A stretch of DNA of 64,000 bases, from contig RYFE02000004.1 of the NCBI GenBank assembly GCA_004138175.2, forward strand, positions 62,001 to 126,000, read 5' to 3'. The notes beneath the pieces are model-generated. The model was not told the origin of the DNA. It was given only the letters and a program-made list of their open reading frames with translations, and did no database searches. Shown piece by piece: positions 58,646 to 64,000 of the stretch; position 1 is the stretch's first letter; the number at the start of each line of letters is the position of its first letter. A program made the translations under genes and the position numbers. This DNA comes from Chloroflexales bacterium ZM16-3 (lineage in GTDB: Bacteria; Chloroflexota; Chloroflexia; Chloroflexales; Chloroflexaceae).

Positions 58646-58647
58646 AT

Positions 58648-58692
58648 AAAGAAGAGATGCAAGAGAGGTTTCCTCTCTTGCATCTCTTCTTT
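58648..58692. terminator. Bidirectional terminator between holA and rpsT
   Basis: Perfect 21-bp stem (58648-58668 and 58672-58692) with loop TTT, starting AAAGAAGAGATGC. Its ends supply a short T-run in the holA direction. Confidence 0.85.
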
Positions 58693-58706
58693 GTCCGAGG
58701 GAGGGC

Positions 58707-58728
58707 CAGGGAGGGTTTACCCTCCCTG
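58707..58728. terminator. Second hairpin downstream of rpsT
   Basis: CAGGGAGGG, loop TTTA, CCCTCCCTG. The first hairpin met by transcription leaving rpsT on the minus strand. Confidence 0.55.
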
Positions 58729-58750
58729 AAGCAATATCTCTTGCCCCTCG

Positions 58751-59020
58751 TTAGACCGCGACGGCGGCGTCGGCACCCAGCTTCTTGACGAGGCGCGACT
58801 TGCGGCGGGCCGCGTTGTTCTTGTGGATGATGCCCTTGACGGCGGCCTTATCCAGGATGCTGATCGCCGCGCGGATGGTGGCCTCGTCGGGCGTGCCGGC
58901 GAAGATGGTCTGCTCGGCCTTCTTCACGGCCGTCTTCACCTGCGAGCGGTACATCTGGTTGCGGGCGTGCTTGCGGGCGTTCGTGCTAATGCGCTTCTTC
59001 GCCGACTTCGTGTTTGCCAA
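58751..59020 (-). CDS. rpsT: 30S ribosomal protein S20
   Basis: 89 residues, standard size. Begins (M)[20 protein letters not shown] and continues with [12 protein letters not shown] and [24 protein letters not shown], the classic S20 pattern that binds 16S rRNA. The start codon is TTG, with GGAGG nine bases upstream on the minus strand. TTG or UUG starts are known for rpsT in other bacteria and may allow autoregulation. Confidence 0.97.
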   Translation of the reverse strand: MANTKSAKKRISTNARKHARNQMYRSQVKTAVKKAEQTIFAGTPDEATIRAAISILDKAAVKGIIHKNNAARRKSRLVKKLGADAAVAV

Positions 59021-59163
59021 GGCTCGGATCCTCCGATATCATCAGCTGTCAGTATGTGTACAAGGTTGGGAGGGGTGTCAGGTGGCCGGTGCCGCCCTCG
59101 CCCCTCCCGCTCGCTCGCTCACGCGAGCCACTAGCGCAAAAGTATAGCATAAGGACGCCCCGC

Positions 59164-60774
59164 GTGCAACTTGTCTCGCTGATGCGCCGCGCCCGCACGG
59201 GTGCCCTGGGGAACAGCCTGATCGTCATGGGCGGCTTCGTGCTCAGCCGGGCCACCGGCGTTCTGCGCGACATCATCGCCTCCTACTTCTTCGGCACCTC
59301 GCCCCAGATGACGGCCTACCGCTCGGCCTTCCAGATCGTCGATCTGCTCTACCTGGTGATCATCGGCGGGGCGCTGGGTAGCAGCTTCATCCCGGTATTT
59401 ATCCAGGTCTGGGAGCGCGACGGCGAGGAGCGGGCCTGGGATCTCGCTGGCGCGGTGCTGACATGGGCGCTGCTGGCCTTGTCGCTGGCCAGCGCGGCGA
59501 TCTTCGCCGCCGCGCCCTGGCTGGTGCGCGCCGTCTACGGCGGCCAGGGCGTCGATTCTGCCACGCTCGACCTGATCGTCCAGATGGCTCGGCTCTTCCT
59601 GCTCTCGCCGCTGCTGCTGGGCCTGGGCGGGCTGGCCATGGCCGCGCTTAACGCTCGCGACCGCTTCGCCATGCCGGCCCTGGCCCCCTCGATCTACAAC
59701 CTGGGCATCATCGCCGGGGCGCTCTGCGCGCCCTGGCTGGGCATCTGGGGCATGGCATGGGGCGTGGTGATCGGTGCCCTGCTCTACGCCCTCGTCCAGC
59801 TGCCCGCCCTGATTGGCATCGGCGCCCGCCTGCGCCTCAGCCTCGGCCGACAGATGGCCGAGCTAGGCGCCGTGGGCCGCCAGATGGGGCCGCGCGTGCT
59901 CGGCCAGGCCGCCGCCTACATCAGCGTGGTCGTCACCTCGGCCCTAACCGCTCGCCTGATCGACGGCGACTCGAAGATGTCCGGGCTGATCTACGCCTAC
60001 CAGCTCATGCTGCTGCCCTACGGCATCTTCTCGCTCAGCCTGAGCCAGGTGGCCTTCCCCCGCCTGTCCCGCCTGGTGGCCGAGGGTCGCTACGATGAGC
60101 TGGCCGCCGACGTGCGCCGCACCCTCGGCGCCATCCTCTGGCTGACCCTGCCTGCCACGGCGGGGCTGCTGGCGCTGGGCTTCCCGGCGACGCGGGCGCT
60201 CTTCGAGCGCGGCGAGTTCGATGCCCTCTCGCTGCGCTACACCACCGGCGCGCTGGCAGGCTACGCCGCCGCCCTGCCGGCCTTCGCCGCCTCCGAGATC
60301 CTCATCCGCAGCTTCTACGCCCTCCAGCGCACCTGGACACCGGTGCTAGTCGGGATGCTCCAGGTCGGCCTGAACCTGGGCCTGGGGGCGTGGCTGCTCG
60401 GCCACGGCGGCGATATCGGCGCGCTGGCGCTCTCCTTCAGCCTAGCCAACAACCTAGAGGCGCTGCTGCTGTTTCTGCTGCTCGGCGCGGCCCTGCCCGG
60501 CCTCTGGCGCGACGTCGGCCTCTGGCGGACAGTGATCATCGCGGCGCTAGCCTCGGCGGGCCTGTGGGCACTGCTAGAGGCGGCCCGCACGCTGAGCGCG
60601 CCGCTGCTCCCGGCCCTCGGTGCCGACCATGCCTACATCTGGCGGGCCGAGCTGCCGACCCTGCTGCTCTGGCTGGCGGCGGCGGCGGCCCTCGGCGTCG
60701 GGCTCTACCTGGGCCTCACGGCGGCCCTGGGTGCCGCCCCGGCCCGCGCGGCCCTCGCCCGCCTGCGGCGCTGA
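59164..60774 (+). CDS. murJ: Lipid II flippase MurJ (MviN family)
   Basis: About 536 residues, about 14 membrane helices. Typical MurJ features: GFVLSRATGVLRDIIASYFFG near the start, QIVDLLYLVIIGGALGSSFIPVF, QMARLFLLSPLLLGLGG, a central basic motif region and SQVAFPRLSRL. Moves lipid-linked peptidoglycan precursors across the membrane. GTG 59164 has AAGGA eight bases upstream; ATG 59182 is an alternative. The longer open frame from 59014 runs through the rpsT promoter region and is not coding. Confidence 0.88.
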   Translation: MQLVSLMRRARTGALGNSLIVMGGFVLSRATGVLRDIIASYFFGTSPQMTAYRSAFQIVDLLYLVIIGGALGSSFIPVFIQVWERDGEERAWDLAGAVLTWALLALSLASAAIFAAAPWLVRAVYGGQGVDSATLDLIVQMARLFLLSPLLLGLGGLAMAALNARDRFAMPALAPSIYNLGIIAGALCAPWLGIWGMAWGVVIGALLYALVQLPALIGIGARLRLSLGRQMAELGAVGRQMGPRVLGQAAAYISVVVTSALTARLIDGDSKMSGLIYAYQLMLLPYGIFSLSLSQVAFPRLSRLVAEGRYDELAADVRRTLGAILWLTLPATAGLLALGFPATRALFERGEFDALSLRYTTGALAGYAAALPAFAASEILIRSFYALQRTWTPVLVGMLQVGLNLGLGAWLLGHGGDIGALALSFSLANNLEALLLFLLLGAALPGLWRDVGLWRTVIIAALASAGLWALLEAARTLSAPLLPALGADHAYIWRAELPTLLLWLAAAAALGVGLYLGLTAALGAAPARAALARLRR

Positions 60775-60777
60775 TCG

Positions 60778-61120
60778 GATGCGGGCGCTGCGCCCCGCCC
60801 CCGCCCAGGGGCTGCCGCCCCTGGACCCCGCTCAGGGGGCAGCGCCCCCTGAAACCCCCAATTTGATGCTGCCTTGGACGGATCGCCCGTTGTTTGGCCT
60901 ACGCGCGGTGCGGGTGAAGCGGTGCCAGCCTCATTTCCTGTGTCGGGCAGCGGCATTGACGCTGCCGCCCACACCTCCCGCACCTGCGTACGGGCATGAC
61001 AACGGGCAGTCCAAAAGCCGTCGGCCTAAGATTCCAGGGATCGAAGGGGCGAAGCCCCTCGCGGGAGTCCAGAGGGCTGGCCCTCTGGCGCGGGGTCTGG
61101 GGGCGCGTAGCCCCCAGCAG
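60778..61120. repeat. Long structured repeat, copy B
   Basis: About 343 bp after murJ. Shares with 42530-42850 the ordered blocks listed there (GGATGCGGGCGCTGCGCCCC; TGATGCTGC; CGTTGTTTGGCCT; CATGACAACGGGCA; CGGCCTAAGATTCCAGGG; GAAGGGGCGAAGCCCCTCGCG). GCCCGTTGT (about 60887) and ACAACGGGC (about 60999) form a long-range pair. The middle part differs in sequence and length between the copies. Confidence 0.75.
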
Positions 61121-61122
61121 GA

Positions 61123-62163
61123 TTACCTCCCCAGCAGCCGCGCGTACAGCGCGGCGAACCCATTCCCCAGCTGGTCATAGCCGAAGCTAGACGCCACCTT
61201 CTCGCGGCCAAACTCACCGAATCGCCGGCGCAGGCCCGCATCCTCGCCCAGCGCCCGCACCCGCTCCGCGTAGCCCGCCACATCGTTGCGCGCCACTAGG
61301 AAGCCGCTCTGCCCTTCGTCCACCACCTCGGGCAGCGCGCTCGCATTCGTCGTCACCACCGGGCGCCCGCAGGCCAGCGCCTCGGCCGGGGCGATACCGA
61401 AGCCCTCCAGCCGCGAGGGGAACAGCAGGATGTCGCAGCTCTGGTATGCCGCCACCAGGCCCGCCCGGTCCGGCGAGCCGATCGGCACCATGCGCGGGTG
61501 CGGCGGCGCCGTCTCGCCGCCCTGGAAGCCGCCGGTGTAGAACAGCGTGTAGTCGTCCGGCAGCAGGCCCATGATCTGCGGCAGCAGCTCGAAGCCCTTG
61601 CGCCGCGTGCGGTTGCCGACAAACAGCAGCCGGATGCGCGCGTCCGAGGCGGGCAGCCCGTGGTCGGCCCTGGCCATGTCCGGCGTCGGCACAAACACCT
61701 CGGTATCGATCCCGTCGAAGATAATCACGCTGTCGCGTCGGCCGTAGGTCTGCTCCACCTGGCGCTGCGTGAAGCGGCTCACACAGACCACCGCGTCCGC
61801 GCGGGCCACCGAGAGCCCGTCGTAGCGCGACTCGACCAGCCGGTAGAAGATTCGCTGGGCCAGCGAGCTGTAGGGCTGTAGGTCGGGGTCAGTCGTCAGG
61901 TGGTGAACCGTCGTCACTACAGGCAGGCCAGTCTCGCGGAAGGCGAAGGCCACCCGCGAGCGGCCCTGCACCACATCGAATCCGCGCCACCAGCCGGCGG
62001 GCAGGCCGCGCGGGATGAGGAAGGGCGCGAAGTTGTAGATCTCGGGCAGGCGCAGCAGCTCTGGACGCAGGCCCGTCGCCCGCACCGAGCGGGTGATGTT
62101 CTGGATGCCGAAGTCCACCCCGCCGCGGCCGACCGGAGAAACGTAGAGTGGGCGGATGGTCAT
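61123..62163 (-). CDS. GT4-family glycosyltransferase
   Basis: About 346 residues. GT-B fold: RPLYVSPVGRGGVDFGIQN, VVTTVHHLTTD, ADAVVCVSRFTQRQ, LLFVGNRTRRKGFELL, and the E-x7-E site PSRLEGFGIAPAEALACGRP. Resembles mannosyl-/glucosyltransferases of surface glycan or glycolipid synthesis. ATG 62163 has AAGGTG five bases upstream. A lone minus-strand gene; convergent with murJ across the long repeat. Confidence 0.88.
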   Translation of the reverse strand: MTIRPLYVSPVGRGGVDFGIQNITRSVRATGLRPELLRLPEIYNFAPFLIPRGLPAGWWRGFDVVQGRSRVAFAFRETGLPVVTTVHHLTTDPDLQPYSSLAQRIFYRLVESRYDGLSVARADAVVCVSRFTQRQVEQTYGRRDSVIIFDGIDTEVFVPTPDMARADHGLPASDARIRLLFVGNRTRRKGFELLPQIMGLLPDDYTLFYTGGFQGGETAPPHPRMVPIGSPDRAGLVAAYQSCDILLFPSRLEGFGIAPAEALACGRPVVTTNASALPEVVDEGQSGFLVARNDVAGYAERVRALGEDAGLRRRFGEFGREKVASSFGYDQLGNGFAALYARLLGR

Positions 62164-62255
62164 AAAGCACCTTGTCACCTCATCACCCGGTCAGCATCTG
62201 TGACAAGGCGACAAGGTGATCCAGATAAAGAGATCAAGCCTGTATAGATTAAGAG

Positions 62256-62427
62256 GCAGTTAGCGCAGAAGTTACCCTGTCACCCTGCGCGTGCCCGGCC
62301 CGTAAACGGGTGGGCTCTTGTCCAACGAAGGCCGCCTGTGCGGCCTGATTGAGGCCGCGCAGGCGGCCTTCGCAGAACCATAGCCCGCGGCTTCAGCCGC
62401 CGGGCGACGCCGCTTCTGCGGTATTGC
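62256..62427. mobile_element. MITE-like element, GGCGGCC/CTTCAGCCGCCGG hairpin type (copy 9)
   Basis: 172 bp. Left end GCAGTTAGCGCAGAAGTTAC, right end CTTCTGCGGTATTGC. Flanks ATTAAGAG (62248-62255) and ATTAAAAG (62428-62435) match at 7 of 8 positions. The right flank contains the stop codon of the acetyltransferase gene. Same interior type as copy 8. Confidence 0.82.
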
Positions 62428-62428
62428 A

Positions 62429-63604
62429 TTAAAAGAAATCTGCGCTAAATGGTGCCAGGCCGGCGAAGGCGCGTTCGGCGAGATCAAGGGACTCGCGGCT
62501 CGCGGCGGCGAGCATCCCGAAGGCGGCGGCGGTGCGCGGGCGCAGGTAGCGGCTATAGATCTGGGCCAGCACGCGCACATCGCAGCTGATATCGGCCGCG
62601 CTGTCGGCGGGCAGGCGGCGCACCTCGGCCCGCCCCCCGGCCAGATCCAGCTCGAACACCGCGTTATGCTCCGTGATCCAGTCGTCGCCGACGCCGATGC
62701 GCAGGCGGCCCGCGATATCTTTGGGGAAGCCGTAGCCAGCCAGGGCGGCGGCCACATCCACCAGGCGCAGCATAAAGTGCGGTTCGACCGTACAGTCCAG
62801 TGGGTCAGGCATCAGCAGGTTCACCGGCGCGTCGGCGGGTGTCTTAAACTGCACCTGGGCCACCTGGTCCGCGTGGCCGGCGAAGAAGGCGAAGAGCTGT
62901 GCGCGCGCAGTCGGGTCACGGGCCACAATATCCTGGCACTCCAGGCGCCTGCCGCCGGGCGCGTCCTTGATCCGGTAGATTATATAGGAGCGCGGGTTGC
63001 CGCCCTCGTCGCGCCAGATATAGGCGCTGTAGGGCTTGCCTCCCCAGTCCGTCAGCACCTGATCGCGCCACCAGCCCTCGTCGCGCACCGTCGGCCCAAA
63101 GCGCCCGCGCAGGGCGCTCCGGTAGATCGCATCAAAGTCAGCGATCTGCGCGGGGCCTGCCGCGTGGAACCCGCCGGCCGCAGGGCGAAAGCTGGCGAAG
63201 CTCGCGGGCGGCCCCGCGTAGACCCGCCGCTCCATAAAGGTGGCCCAGCCGTAGCGCCCGTAGAAGGCCCGCTTGAAGGGGTGCAGCACCGCCAGCGGCA
63301 CCCCCCGCTCGCGCAGCTCGTCGCAGCTGTGGCGCATCAGCGCGGCCACGTGGCCGCGCCGACGCGACTCGGGCGCGCTGGCCACCGACCCGATTCCGGC
63401 TGCGGCGATCTGGCCGCGCCCCGTCTCAAGCAGCAGCGGGATCAGCTCCAGCTGAGCCGCCTGCGTGCCGTCCACAAACAGGCCGCGCAGGCGGCCCAGC
63501 TTTTCCGGGCTCAGCGCCTCGCGGCTCGGGTTCGTCGAGAAGGCGTAGCCCTCAAGCTCGCGCCAGCGGTCGAGGTCGGACTCTTCGAGGGCTCGGTATT
63601 CCAT
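62429..63604 (-). CDS. Eis-family GNAT acetyltransferase
   Basis: 391 residues, the length of Eis. N-terminal GNAT domain (1-145) with acetyl-CoA loop VASAPESRRRGHVAALM, second GNAT-like domain (150-280), and a C-terminal SCP2-like domain (285-391) that ends in Phe, whose carboxylate is catalytic in Eis. Eis of mycobacteria acetylates aminoglycosides and Lys side chains; the natural substrate here is unknown. The stop codon lies in the target duplication of a MITE-like element. Confidence 0.88.
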   Translation of the reverse strand: MEYRALEESDLDRWRELEGYAFSTNPSREALSPEKLGRLRGLFVDGTQAAQLELIPLLLETGRGQIAAAGIGSVASAPESRRRGHVAALMRHSCDELRERGVPLAVLHPFKRAFYGRYGWATFMERRVYAGPPASFASFRPAAGGFHAAGPAQIADFDAIYRSALRGRFGPTVRDEGWWRDQVLTDWGGKPYSAYIWRDEGGNPRSYIIYRIKDAPGGRRLECQDIVARDPTARAQLFAFFAGHADQVAQVQFKTPADAPVNLLMPDPLDCTVEPHFMLRLVDVAAALAGYGFPKDIAGRLRIGVGDDWITEHNAVFELDLAGGRAEVRRLPADSAADISCDVRVLAQIYSRYLRPRTAAAFGMLAAASRESLDLAERAFAGLAPFSADFF

Positions 63605-63606
63605 CG

Positions 63607-64000
63607 CTATCTCGGCTTCTCAACCAGAATGAAGTAGCTCCCGCAGCGCATCCAGCCGAAGAGCCACAGATCCAGCTCCATCAGCAGCGTCACCGCCATC
63701 AGGGCGTAGTAGACCGGGCTACCCGGCCGGAGCTGCGAGCGTATGCGTCGCCTAGCCCGGATCTCGCGGGCGATCCCGTCGGCGGCCGGGGTCGTCCCCT
63801 CTGCCTCCCGACTCCCGACTCCCGACTCCCGACCCCCGACCCCCGACCCCCGACCCCTGCCCATCACCGCCTCGCCCAGCTTCATCAGCACATGCTCGAC
63901 AAAGGTGGTGAAGAGGCTGTTCCAGAAGATCACCCGCACCGGGCGCAGGCCGGCCCGCTCGAAGGCCGCCAGCACATCCTCCCAAGTCTCCAGCGCCTTC
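63607..64000 (-). CDS. 3' part of a SAM methyltransferase-like gene, cut by the window
   Basis: The open frame continues past 64000 (read KALETWEDVLAAFERAGL). 130 visible residues: RVIFWNSLFTTFVEHVLMKL, then a G/R/S/E-rich low-complexity stretch encoded by the heptamer array at 63808-63858, then LLMELDLWLFGWMRCGSYFILVEKPR. The closing SYFILVEKP resembles the ends of methyltransferases acting next to glycan or lipid pathways. Too partial for a firm call. Confidence 0.5.
   Translation of the reverse strand, partial: KALETWEDVLAAFERAGLRPVRVIFWNSLFTTFVEHVLMKLGEAVMGRGRGSGVGGRESGVGSREAEGTTPAADGIAREIRARRRIRSQLRPGSPVYYALMAVTLLMELDLWLFGWMRCGSYFILVEKPR
63808..63858. repeat. Heptamer array CCCGACT/CCCGACC, in frame
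   Basis: About seven tandem 7-bp units, inside the partial gene above. Read on the minus strand as RGSGV and RESGVGS-like residues. Same heptamer group as 6299-6492, here without an inverse half. Confidence 0.82.

Noticed and set aside
59014-59163. 50-codon N-terminal extension of MurJ
   Set aside because: It crosses the divergent rpsT regulatory region; GTG 59164 with AAGGA matches the MurJ family start.

Overview
The window is high-GC DNA with dense, GC-rich genes, many 1-4 bp start/stop overlaps and very repeat-rich intergenic gaps. I read it as a chromosomal segment of a Chloroflexota bacterium, probably class Chloroflexia. The grounds are the set of gene families, C-terminal YxPLI-type ends on secreted proteins, and surface-glycan genes without any lipid A genes. 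The assignment is by gestalt and is only moderately certain. No phage, plasmid, CRISPR or rRNA sequence was seen.

Layout. 0-3 kb: response regulator plus a receiver-GAF-PAS histidine kinase. 3-7.4 kb: alpha/beta hydrolase, then an ABC-2 transporter (ATPase plus a giant permease fused from two permease copies and a SpoIIM-like domain). 7.7-13.3 kb: a 2Fe-2S protein, a CheB-CheR-PAS fusion and a PAS histidine kinase. 13.6-33.4 kb: a surface-glycan region with polysaccharide deacetylase, Wzz-like/Wzm-like fusion permease, Wzt-like ATPase, methyltransferase, several glycosyltransferases (one a 1027-residue double enzyme), a GT-C-like membrane protein, a secreted FG-GAP protein and a CDP-paratose 2-epimerase-like SDR. 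33.8-38.5 kb: hydrolase, EamA transporter, MalY/PatB aminotransferase, M29 aminopeptidase. 38.9-47.2 kb: AT-richer secreted protein, heterodimeric ABC exporter, TIM-barrel glycosidase-like protein, RNA methyltransferase. 47.4-52.4 kb: small membrane-peptide unit, coiled-coil protein, hisA-hisH, HDAC-like deacetylase, unknown protein, tRNA-Pro. 52.5-55.8 kb: PhoB/PhoR-like pair and a membrane 4Fe-4S protein. 56-64 kb: M28 peptidase, candidate structured RNA, holA, rpsT, murJ, glycosyltransferase, Eis-like acetyltransferase and the 3' part of a methyltransferase-like gene.

The most unusual content is the repeat ecology. (1) Nine copies of a 114-179 bp MITE-like palindromic element share the terminal inverted repeat GCAATACCGCAGAAGTAAC. 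Seven have recognisable flanking target duplications of about 8 bp, and the interiors fall into three hairpin types. Several inserted exactly into the Shine-Dalgarno site or stop codon of a gene. (2) At least seven different 7-bp tandem repeats (heptamers) occur as short, often inverted arrays, resembling the STRR repeats of filamentous cyanobacteria. (3) Heptamer arrays and palindromes also lie in frame inside genes: the C-terminal tail of an ABC ATPase, the linker fusing two permease copies, the same ATP-binding-domain loop of both halves of an ABC exporter, and a methyltransferase-like gene. (4) Two copies of a structured repeat of about 320-345 bp are present.

Within the glycan region, the Wzm/Wzt-like pair probably exports a polymer assembled by the neighbouring glycosyltransferases. 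Three proteins there share an ungapped tail motif (LR-x9-P plus coiled coil) that may dock them on a common partner.
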